From: Elusimicrobia bacterium RIFCSPLOWO2_12_FULL_59_9
Lineage (GTDB): Bacteria; Elusimicrobiota; Elusimicrobia; O2-12-FULL-59-9
Direction of reading: 5' to 3'
Assembly (NCBI GenBank): GCA_001800185.1
Contig: MGUX01000167.1
Coordinates: 1 to 19,901 of the forward strand
Length of the DNA stretch: 19,901 nucleotides
Position 1 is the stretch's first letter, and each line of letters starts with the position of its first letter. Positions 7,785 through 14,307 of this stretch are shown piece by piece. A program made the translations under genes and the position numbers. The notes under the pieces were generated by a model that saw only the letters and a list, made by a program, of their open reading frames with translations, was not told the DNA's origin and ran no database searches.

Positions 7785-9033
7785 ATCTTTTTATGTAAAC
7801 GATATTTCCTCGCTTGATCGTCATGCGGCAATGGTTGACGCCGAAATAATACGGGATTTCGCGGTAATCGTCCACGTCCATATGGGCCAGATCGGCCTGC
7901 TTGCCGGGCTCAAGACTTCCCAGGCGGCGGCCCTCTCCCAGGCAATAGGCCCCGTTGACGGTCGCGGCCGTGACCGCTTCCTCCGGGCTCATGCGCATCT
8001 GCGTGCAGGCGACCGACATCACAAACTGCATGTTCCAAACGGGCGCGCTGCCGGGATTGAAATCGCTCGCCAAGCACACCGGGACGCCGGCGTCGATAAG
8101 CGCGCGCGCCGGCGGCCAGCTCCGGGCTCCCAAAAAATAATTGGAGGCCGGCGCCAGAACCGCCGCCGTGCCGGCGCGCGAGAGCGCCGTCATGTCGCCG
8201 GGCGCGGCATGATCTAAGTGATCGGCCGAGGCCGCCCCCAGTTTGGCCGCCAAGCGGGCGCCCCCGAGGCGGGAGAGCTGCTCGGCGTGCAGGCGCGGCG
8301 CCAGCCCGGCCGCAAGGCCCGCTCTTAAAATTTTCTCGGATTCTTTCACGGAAAAATATCCGCGCTCGCAGAACACGTCGATAAAGCGCGCCAATTTTTT
8401 GCCGCAGACCGCGGGAATCATCTTTTCAATCAGCAGGCGCACGTACGCCTGCCGGTGGCCTCCGGGAGGGGGCGCATGCGCCCCCAGGAAGGTGGGGATG
8501 ATCTCCAGGGGCCCGCGGCGGCCGACCCGGCCTATGACCTCCAAAATCTTGAGCTCGTTTTCAAGGTCCAGTCCGTAGCCGCTCTTGGCCTCGATGGTCG
8601 TGGTGCCGGCCTCCAAAAAGAGCCGCGCTCTTTGGCCGAGCAGCTCCGCCAGCTGTCCCGGCTCGGCGCGGCGCACGCCGCCCACGGTGCTCCAAATGCC
8701 GCCGGTGCGGCGCGAAACCGCGCGGTAGCCTAGGCCGGAGGTCCTGAGCGAAAAATCCCGAAGGCGCGGCCCGGCGAAAACGGGATGCGTGTGCGCGTCC
8801 ACAAACCCCGGCATCAGCACGCCGCCTTGAAGCTCCAGCACGCGCGCCCTCCGGGCCATCCGGCGGATTTGCCTGTAGGCGCCGGCCGCAGCGATAAGGC
8901 CCCCCTCGATGAGAACCGCCGCGTTGGGGCCGAGGATGGACAAGCGGCGCATTTCGGGGCCCCGGCGCACGCGGCCGGGCCCTTGTAGCGTGAGGATTTG
9001 AGACGCCCCGACGATCAAGAGTTGGTTTTTCAT
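7783..9033 (-). CDS. hutI: Imidazolonepropionase
   Basis: A 416-residue metal-dependent amidohydrolase that opens 4-imidazolone-5-propionate to N-formimino-L-glutamate, the third step of histidine degradation. The metal pair H81 and H83 sits in GFVDAHTHPVFAG. The stretch GGIWSTVGGVRRA, EAKSGYGLD (about 148-156) and H249/E251 in LHAEQLSRLGG are typical of HutI, as is the late ASDFNPGSAP with its catalytic Asp. Length is normal for the family. The ATG has only a weak purine stretch before it. The gene starts 44 bases after the stop of the FHA gene with no terminator between, so it probably belongs to the same transcript as the kinase, phosphatase and FHA genes. It is followed immediately by ftcD. 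Confidence 0.96.
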   Translation of the reverse strand: MKNQLLIVGASQILTLQGPGRVRRGPEMRRLSILGPNAAVLIEGGLIAAAGAYRQIRRMARRARVLELQGGVLMPGFVDAHTHPVFAGPRLRDFSLRTSGLGYRAVSRRTGGIWSTVGGVRRAEPGQLAELLGQRARLFLEAGTTTIEAKSGYGLDLENELKILEVIGRVGRRGPLEIIPTFLGAHAPPPGGHRQAYVRLLIEKMIPAVCGKKLARFIDVFCERGYFSVKESEKILRAGLAAGLAPRLHAEQLSRLGGARLAAKLGAASADHLDHAAPGDMTALSRAGTAAVLAPASNYFLGARSWPPARALIDAGVPVCLASDFNPGSAPVWNMQFVMSVACTQMRMSPEEAVTAATVNGAYCLGEGRRLGSLEPGKQADLAHMDVDDYREIPYYFGVNHCRMTIKRGNIVYIKR

Positions 9034-9077
9034 TCCATCTGAGCAGGACGCGTGGAAATCCGGGGAATCGATGCGGG

Positions 9078-9776
9078 CTACTTTTTGCGGAGAGAGAAAA
9101 TCATCGAGGTGGAGCCGACCGTGATCTCATCGCCGTCTTGCAGCGGGCGCTGGCCGTTGACCGCCTCTCCGTTGACGACCGGATAGCCCGCCTTGACGGC
9201 CACCAAAACGTACTGATCACCCCGCCGGGTGATCATCGCGGCGACGTCGGGAGCGAAAAGCCCCTTGATGCGCACGGTCATGCGGTCAGACTTCCCGATG
9301 TAAGTCGACATTGTCGTCAGCTCGATTTCGGCGGGCTCGGCCACCATGCCCTTGGTGATCGAGACGACGCCCACCTTGACGTCTTCGGCGGCTTTGGCGG
9401 GAATTGCGGCGGCCACTTCCGGAATCTTGGCGGCGGAAATCACCATCGTGGCGTCGTTGTCGGGGGGAGGCCCGGCCGGAGCGACGGGCGTGTCGTCTAT
9501 AAAAACCAAGGAGTGCTTCACCAGGCCGATCACGTCGTTATTCTGAAGCCCGGAGGATAGGACTTTCTTGTCGTTGACGAAGGTGCCGTTGGTGGATTTC
9601 AGATCCTCGACAAAATACTTGCCCGCCTGACGGAAAATCTTGCAGTGCTTGCCGGAGATGGCCGCGCTGTCGATGATGATGTCGTTTCCGGGCTTGCGGC
9701 CGACCGTCAGCACGTCTTTGTTGATCGGAATTTCCTTGATGACGGCGGTGTTGAATTTGAGGAGCAATTTAGCCAT
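9078..9776 (-). CDS. FHA-domain protein with a second degenerate FHA-like domain
   Basis: A 232-residue soluble protein. Residues 1-95 form a canonical FHA phosphothreonine-binding domain: G26-R27 (LTVGRKPGND), S41 with H44 (ISGKHCKI) and N63 in DLKSTNGTFVN. A Pro/Ala-rich linker follows, holding T110 in DNDATMVIS. Residues about 150-232 look like a second FHA fold (TYIGKSDRM, VVNGEAVNG, LQDGDEITVG). It lacks the Arg, the Ser-x-x-His and the Asn of the phosphopeptide site, so it may only be structural or serve for dimerisation. The gene starts 12 bases after the PP2C stop, with AGGA before the ATG, and lies in a run with a Ser/Thr kinase. By analogy with GarA-type proteins, T110 could be a kinase target bound by the FHA domain; that is inference. 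Confidence 0.9.
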   Translation of the reverse strand: MAKLLLKFNTAVIKEIPINKDVLTVGRKPGNDIIIDSAAISGKHCKIFRQAGKYFVEDLKSTNGTFVNDKKVLSSGLQNNDVIGLVKHSLVFIDDTPVAPAGPPPDNDATMVISAAKIPEVAAAIPAKAAEDVKVGVVSITKGMVAEPAEIELTTMSTYIGKSDRMTVRIKGLFAPDVAAMITRRGDQYVLVAVKAGYPVVNGEAVNGQRPLQDGDEITVGSTSMIFSLRKK

Positions 9777-9788
9777 TGCGTTTGATTC

Positions 9789-10610
9789 CTAACGAGCTTT
9801 GAGCCCGAAAAAAAAGTTTCTAACCGCCTGCAGGGAGCTGGTCCTCTGCACCTGGCCGACCGCGACGCTGACGTTGTCCACGCCCCCGTTGCGATTGGAC
9901 ATCTCAATGAGCCGGTTGCAGATCGCCAAAGGCTCCTTCTGCTCCAAGACCGCCTTTAAAATCCCTTCATCGGAGACCATTTTATTGAGCCCGTCGGAGC
10001 ATAGCAGCACGACGTCTCCGTCCATCGCCGGATGCTCGGCCACGTCCACCTGGACCTTCGATTCCACCCCCAGCGCCCGGATCAGGATGTTCTGCATGTT
10101 GGACTTTTCGGCCTGCTCCAGGCTGATGAGCCCTTTGCGCACCTGCTCCATGACGAGCGAATGATCGTCGCTGATCTGCTGCATGGCGCCTTCACGCACC
10201 ACGTAGGCGCGGCTGTCTCCCACGTGGGCCACCGCGTAATGGTCCCCATCAAGCAGCAGGGAGGTGAGCGTCGTTCCCATGCCGCTGTCTTTGGGAAACT
10301 TGTGCGCCGCCTCAAAAATGACCTGATTGGCCATGCGGACGCAGAAAGCCAGTTGGTTGGTTTTAAGCGCGAGGGCCGGGTCGGAGCCCTCGGGAAGGCT
10401 GGGGCGCTCCGACTGGGCCATGCTGCGCAAATTCTTCAAGACGACGTCCACCGCGATCTGGCTGGCAACCTCGCCGGCCTGATGCCCGCCCATGCCGTCG
10501 GCCACGATCAATAAGCCCAAATCGGCGTCCGCCCCGATGCTGTCCTCGTTGTTGTCCCGCTTGCGGCCCACATCCGTCTTGGCGGCCAAACTCAGCTTGA
10601 GCGATGCCAT
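9789..10610 (-). CDS. PP2C-family Ser/Thr protein phosphatase
   Basis: A 273-residue soluble PPM/PP2C phosphatase. The metal-binding acidic residues are present: E22-D23 in RDNNEDS, D38 in VADGMGGHQAGEVAS, D206 in LCSDGLNKM and D246 in GGVDNVSV. GDSRAYVVREG (about 131-141) and SDDHSLV are also typical. No membrane segment or extra domain is present, so this is the compact PstP/Stp catalytic form. It begins 2 bases after the stop of the Ser/Thr kinase gene, and the FHA gene follows after 12 bases. The most direct inference is that it reverses phosphorylation by that kinase. The C-terminal VRNFFFGL is coded over an A8 run (plus strand 9808-9815). Confidence 0.95.
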   Translation of the reverse strand: MASLKLSLAAKTDVGRKRDNNEDSIGADADLGLLIVADGMGGHQAGEVASQIAVDVVLKNLRSMAQSERPSLPEGSDPALALKTNQLAFCVRMANQVIFEAAHKFPKDSGMGTTLTSLLLDGDHYAVAHVGDSRAYVVREGAMQQISDDHSLVMEQVRKGLISLEQAEKSNMQNILIRALGVESKVQVDVAEHPAMDGDVVLLCSDGLNKMVSDEGILKAVLEQKEPLAICNRLIEMSNRNGGVDNVSVAVGQVQRTSSLQAVRNFFFGLKAR

Positions 10611-10612
10611 GT

Positions 10613-13333
10613 CTATTTTAAATCTTCCTTAGGGGTAAACGGCATGGTCTCATCCGCGACGCCGGTCTCAACCGGAGCCGGCGAGCCGTCGCCGGGAGAG
10701 CTGCGCATCGTGGCGTCCGAATCGCCGGCCGATGAGGCGGCCTGCGCGGACACCGCCGCGGCGGCGACCGGCGCGGAGGAGGCCGCGGCGATTTTCGGAT
10801 CGGCCATGGCCACCGGCGGCTCTTTGCCGTCTTTAACGGCGCGCAAATCCGCCGCCATATCGGCCCCGCGCTGGTAGCGGTCCTCGGATTTTTTGGTCAA
10901 AGCCTTGTTGATCACGGCGCGGATGCCGGCGGGCAGATCAGCCCGCACGGAGATGATGTCCGGATGGGGGTCGCTCGCGATCTGAAAAAGGAGAGTTCCG
11001 ATGGAATCGCCGCCTTTAAAGGGTTTTTCGCCGGTCAAGAGCTCAAACAGCGACACTCCCAAAGAGAACAAGTCGGCCCGGCCGTCCACCTTTTTACCGG
11101 CCACCTGCTCCGGGCTCATGTAGGATGGGGTTCCCATGACCGTGCCCGTGGCCGTCTTGGAGGAAGACGCGATGCGCGCGATGCCGAAATCCGCCACGCG
11201 GATGGTGCCGTCGGACAGCAGCATGATGTTGGCCGGCTTGATATCCCGGTGAACGACGCCGTTTTGATGGGCATAGTCCAGTGCATCGGCCGTTTTGGCC
11301 ACGTATTCAAGCACCGTCTCCACCGGCAAAAGCTTATCCTTGGCGGTGCGCTCCTTGAGGTCGGCGCCTGACAACAGCTCCATGGCGATGAAGCACACGT
11401 CGTGCTCCTCGCCCGCGTCGAAGATGCGCACGATGTTGGGATGGTTGAGATTTCCCGCCGATTCCGCCTCGCGGAAAAACCGCATTTTGAGCTCCTTGAG
11501 CTCCTTTTCCCCCACATCCGTATCCAGGGCCATGGTCTTGATGGCCACTTGGCGGTTGATCTTTGGATCGCGCCCGAGGTAGACGATGCCCATCGCCCCG
11601 CGGCCGAGCTCTTTCATCACCTCGTAGCGTCCCAAGGTGGGGGTCAGGCTGGCCCCCTCCACCATGATGGTCGCGTCCTGCTTCTTGCCGACCGCGCCGC
11701 CGAACACGGCGCCATCGGCGGCCTTTTTGAGGTTCTCCATCTTTTGATCGATGCCCTTGTAGACGGGGTTGAGCTGGGCCATGTGCTCATAGACGGAGAC
11801 GGCTTTGTTGTATTGGCGCTTGCGCTCAAAATCCAGGCCCAGATTGTAGAGCAGGTCCAGCATCCCCTCATCCAGCGGGCAGCCGCGGAATTTGTCAAAC
11901 GCCAAGTCGAGCATGCCTTGTCCCTGGAAGGAGAGCCCGAGCATTTTGTTGGTTTCGATCTGGGACGCCTCCACGAGCTCCTTCTTTTTCTCCGTGACGA
12001 GGAAACGCTTGGTCATGATGAGGGTGTAGCCCGCAGCCAGAAGAAAAGCGGGATAGACCGCCTTGATCCACTGGGAAGACGCCACAAAAAGATAAATACC
12101 GGCCGTCAGGACCCCCGCCAACAATCCGCCGGAGAGCAGGGCGCCGAGCATGGCCTTGAGCCGGGGCAAAACGAAGGTGATGTAAAGGGCGAAAACCAAA
12201 AGGAGGATGAGCTCCGCCATATCCGCCCAAACGGGGCGGTAAAGGAACCGCTGCTGGAGCACGTTCTCGACGGCGGTGGCCACCAGCTCCACCGCCGGAA
12301 AAGCGGCCGAAGCGGGTGTCACAAACTGGGTCCCTATGCCGGTGGCGGTGGGGCCGATGATCACGATCTTGTCTTTGAAAGCCTCCGGCTGGACCTTTTC
12401 GTTCATGACGTCGTAGAAAGAATAATGCGTGAACGTCCCCTCCGGCCCGTAAAAGGAGAGCATGAAGCTCCCGAGACCGTCTAAAGGAATCTCGGCCTTG
12501 CCGAGGTAGAAGCGGTCCTCCAAGTTGAAAGAAATCTCGTTGCGGGGAATCGTTTGGTATTGCCGCACAAGCTCGGCGGAGAAGGAAGGGAAAAAGTCGT
12601 TGCCGTAATGGATGGCCGCCAGCTCCCGCCTCAGAGCGCCGTCCACGTCGGCCATGGTGTTGCCGTGCCCCACCCCGACCGCCCCTTGGGCGAAGCGCAA
12701 AAGCGGGAAGGTGGCCTCGGAGGCCTCCACCACGGCCCCTAAGCCGTATTCGGAAGCGACCGTCTCCAAAGTGGAAATGGCGACCTCGGGCGGCGCCGGT
12801 TTGGGCGCGGCGCCCACGCCCTTGCCCAGATCAAAGTAAAGCGGCACCACCACTTTGCTGGAGGCGGCGATCGCGTAGGCCAAATGCGAGTCCTGGTCCA
12901 GCTTTTCTTTGGACAGCGCGAACATCTTGGCCAGCTCGTCGGCCTTCGGGGTTCTCGCGATTTTGCCGGAGGCCAGCGCTTCCTTGAATTTTTCCCCCAA
13001 GGCGGCGACCTCCTGCAAGCCTTGGCTGCTCTCGGGCTCCGAAAATAAAATATCGAGGCCGATCACCTTGGCCCCGTAGCCGTCGAGCCGTTTTATCATG
13101 TCGGCGATGGTTTCTCGCGGCCAGGGCCAGCGGCCCAGCTTGGCCAAGCTGTCGTCGTCGATGGTGACCAAGGCCACGGAGTTGGAAGGCTCCGACGAGC
13201 GCAGATTGGAGCGAAAATCGAAAAACTTAAGCTCCAGCGATTCCAAGGCGGGATGGTTGTTAAAAAATAGCCCCAGCACGACGATGCTGAGGACGGCGCC
13301 CCATAAAGTGTCTGAAAGAATAAATTTTTTCAC
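10613..13333 (-). CDS. CHASE2-domain membrane Ser/Thr protein kinase
   Basis: A 906-residue receptor kinase starting at GTG, with GGAGCGG about 10 bases upstream. One N-terminal membrane helix (about 10-25) leads into an extracytoplasmic CHASE2 sensor (about 30-365; LVTIDDDSLAKLGRWPWPR, VIGLDILFSEP, DKIVIIGPTATG). Three helices (about 370-390, 395-417, 424-442) return it to the cytoplasm. A TPR-like stretch (about 465-530) precedes a Hanks-type kinase domain (about 568-835). Visible elements are the loop GRGAMG, K599 in VAIK, D697 in HRDIKPAN, D715 in ADFG, and GTPSYMSPEQ. The Ala/Pro-rich tail (about 840-906) and the juxta-kinase linker carry three D-[AE]-T-[IM] sites (T555, T875, T896), similar to T110 of the FHA protein. 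It heads the likely operon with PP2C, FHA, hutI and ftcD. The CHASE2 ligand is unknown. Confidence 0.94.
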   Translation of the reverse strand: MKKFILSDTLWGAVLSIVVLGLFFNNHPALESLELKFFDFRSNLRSSEPSNSVALVTIDDDSLAKLGRWPWPRETIADMIKRLDGYGAKVIGLDILFSEPESSQGLQEVAALGEKFKEALASGKIARTPKADELAKMFALSKEKLDQDSHLAYAIAASSKVVVPLYFDLGKGVGAAPKPAPPEVAISTLETVASEYGLGAVVEASEATFPLLRFAQGAVGVGHGNTMADVDGALRRELAAIHYGNDFFPSFSAELVRQYQTIPRNEISFNLEDRFYLGKAEIPLDGLGSFMLSFYGPEGTFTHYSFYDVMNEKVQPEAFKDKIVIIGPTATGIGTQFVTPASAAFPAVELVATAVENVLQQRFLYRPVWADMAELILLLVFALYITFVLPRLKAMLGALLSGGLLAGVLTAGIYLFVASSQWIKAVYPAFLLAAGYTLIMTKRFLVTEKKKELVEASQIETNKMLGLSFQGQGMLDLAFDKFRGCPLDEGMLDLLYNLGLDFERKRQYNKAVSVYEHMAQLNPVYKGIDQKMENLKKAADGAVFGGAVGKKQDATIMVEGASLTPTLGRYEVMKELGRGAMGIVYLGRDPKINRQVAIKTMALDTDVGEKELKELKMRFFREAESAGNLNHPNIVRIFDAGEEHDVCFIAMELLSGADLKERTAKDKLLPVETVLEYVAKTADALDYAHQNGVVHRDIKPANIMLLSDGTIRVADFGIARIASSSKTATGTVMGTPSYMSPEQVAGKKVDGRADLFSLGVSLFELLTGEKPFKGGDSIGTLLFQIASDPHPDIISVRADLPAGIRAVINKALTKKSEDRYQRGADMAADLRAVKDGKEPPVAMADPKIAAASSAPVAAAAVSAQAASSAGDSDATMRSSPGDGSPAPVETGVADETMPFTPKEDLK

Positions 13334-13398
13334 AATATCAAACCGCTCCAGCGGGCCCGGCGTTGGACCGGCCCTCCGGAAAACCAGCGGTTACGCAA

Positions 13399-13427
13399 AG
13401 TATAATAGAAAAAATGAGCCTCTGCAA
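13399..13427 (-). promoter_or_regulatory. Candidate promoter of the CHASE2 kinase operon
   Basis: On the minus strand TTGCAG (13422-13427) and TATACT (13399-13404) are 17 bases apart, a normal sigma70-like spacing. The -10 lies 65 bases before the GTG. The -35 sits just outside the hairpin-rich element that begins at about 13432. A plus-strand TATAAT overlaps the same bases but has no -35 or gene ahead of it. Confidence 0.45.
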
Positions 13428-13431
13428 CCCT

Positions 13432-13651
13432 GTCGGGCCCTGCGCGACGCTAACCAGTGGCAGCGCCTGCTCGGGTCTCAAGACCGCTCCGGCTCCGCTG
13501 CGCTTCGAAAGGAACCTGAGCGGCCCTCCTCATGGGAGACCCAATCCAGTGGCTTGGTTCTCCCTCTGACGGCGCCATGCCGAGGCAGGCGCCTGTCACC
13601 CTCTCCTCCAAGGAACTTCTGTTAAGTCGCGCCCTGCGCGACGCTGACCAG
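13432..13651. repeat. Hairpin-rich intergenic element bounded by direct repeats
   Basis: A 26-base sequence at 13432-13457 recurs at 13626-13651 with two mismatches, in the same orientation. Its core is GCCCTGCGCGACGCT. The second copy folds as a perfect 7-bp hairpin with loop CCT (13626-13642). Between the copies lie GGTCT/CA/AGACC (13474-13485), an 11-bp stem with one mismatch (13534-13564), and a GC-rich stem of about 13 pairs with two single-base bulges (13568-13597) that contains GGCGCC twice. I see no convincing gene: the open frames across it have no ribosome-binding site and run through the repeats. It may be a structured RNA, a dispersed non-autonomous repeat, or a regulatory region. 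With the promoter candidate at its left and the octamer repeat at its right it accounts for the gap 13334-13741. Confidence 0.6.
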
Positions 13652-13667
13652 CAGGCGGCGCACCGTC

Positions 13668-13716
13668 CACTCGACCACCGGACCACTTTTACCACTCTAC
13701 CACTTGATCACTTTCC
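13668..13716. repeat. Degenerate 8-bp tandem repeat, copy on the 3' side of yajQ
   Basis: About six units resembling CACTCGAC/CACTTGAT on the plus strand (one unit is 9 bases). The array lies 25 bases beyond the yajQ stop. The same octamer is arrayed on the other side of yajQ at 14252-14307, so the gene is bracketed by the repeat in one orientation. Confidence 0.75.
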
Positions 13717-13741
13717 CCCTGCCACGCTACCATTTCGTCTC

Positions 13742-14239
13742 TTAGCGGAAATTGACGAATTGGAGGTCTAGGCCGAAGTCTTTTTCTTTGAGGAGGGTGA
13801 TGGAGCTTTGCAGGACGTCTTTGGAGCGGGAGCTGACCCGGAGCTGCTCATCCTGTATCGACGCCTGAGCCTTCAGGCCCGATTTCTTGATGGCCGCGAC
13901 CATTTCCTTGGCCTTGTCCTTGGCAATGCCTTGCAGCACTTTCACGCTCTGGCGAACGGTCGCCTTTTCGGCCGGCTCCAGCTTTTGGAAGTCCAGATTC
14001 TTGAGCGGAACCCCCCGCTTGGACATGCGTCCTTTCATCAGGTCGGCCACGTTGCGAAGCTGCATTTCGTTGTCGGCAAAGAGCGTCAATATCAGGTCTT
14101 TCTTGTTGAAGTCGATGCGCGCGATGCTGCCGCGAAAATCGTAGCGGTTGGTTATTTCCTTGTTGGCCACCGCCACCGCGTCTTCCACCGCCTGCGGATC
14201 CACCTTGCTAACGACGTCGAATGAAAAATCATCAGCCAT
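13742..14239 (-). CDS. yajQ: YajQ family cyclic-di-GMP-binding protein
   Basis: A 165-residue cytosolic protein matching the UPF0234/YajQ family over its full length. Features are the start ADDFSFDVVSKVD, NKEITNRYDFRGS (about 26-38), GRMSKRGVPLKNLDF (about 70-84), a KLEPAEKATVRQSVKVLQG helix, and the end FGLDLQFVNFR. Members have two RRM-like folds; some have been reported to bind c-di-GMP and act in transcription control, but the binding is not established for all. The ATG is preceded by AGGTGA, 6 bases away, formed at the edge of an octamer repeat array. The gene begins 35 bases after the hutU stop and is bracketed by that repeat. It is downstream of hutH-hutU in one direction, but no metabolic link to histidine use is known. 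Confidence 0.95.
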   Translation of the reverse strand: MADDFSFDVVSKVDPQAVEDAVAVANKEITNRYDFRGSIARIDFNKKDLILTLFADNEMQLRNVADLMKGRMSKRGVPLKNLDFQKLEPAEKATVRQSVKVLQGIAKDKAKEMVAAIKKSGLKAQASIQDEQLRVSSRSKDVLQSSITLLKEKDFGLDLQFVNFR

Positions 14240-14245
14240 ATTGAC

Positions 14246-14251
14246 TCACCT
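14246..14251 (-). promoter_or_regulatory. Shine-Dalgarno of yajQ at the edge of the octamer repeat
   Basis: AGGTGA, complementary to the 16S 3' end, lies 6 bases before the yajQ ATG. It directly abuts the last repeat unit at 14252-14259, so changes in repeat number would alter the sequence just upstream of the ribosome-binding site. Confidence 0.65.
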
Positions 14252-14307
14252 CACTTGAGCACTCGACCACTCGATCACTCGACCACTTGACCACTTGATA
14301 ACTTGTC
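14252..14307. repeat. Degenerate 8-bp tandem repeat between hutU and yajQ
   Basis: Seven consecutive octamers on the plus strand: CACTTGAG, CACTCGAC, CACTCGAT, CACTCGAC, CACTTGAC, CACTTGAT and AACTTGTC. The array encodes the last residues and the stop codon of hutU and forms most of the spacer before yajQ. Because 8 is not a multiple of 3, unit gain or loss would change the HutU tail frame. A shorter, more degraded array of the same unit lies at 13668-13716. Confidence 0.9.

Noticed and set aside
7775..7831. Upstream in-frame start for ftcD
   Set aside because: It would lie within hutI, adds residues absent from the family, and AGGAG directly precedes the ATG at 7774.
11402..12484. Long plus-strand open frame (360 codons) across the CHASE2 kinase gene
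   Set aside because: It is antisense to a gene with complete kinase and CHASE2 motifs, has no ribosome-binding site and no recognisable domain; long shadow frames are expected at this GC content.
13474..13520. tRNA-like fold in the intergenic element
   Set aside because: A TTCGAA stretch recalls a T-loop, but no acceptor, D and anticodon arms can be assembled around it.
13450..13695. Minus-strand 81-codon frame through the repeat region
   Set aside because: It runs through the hairpins, one end repeat and the octamer array, with no Shine-Dalgarno sequence and no recognisable family; the structured-DNA reading explains the region better.
14252..14307. CRISPR-like array
   Set aside because: The units are 8 bp, contiguous and degenerate, with no spacers and no cas genes nearby.
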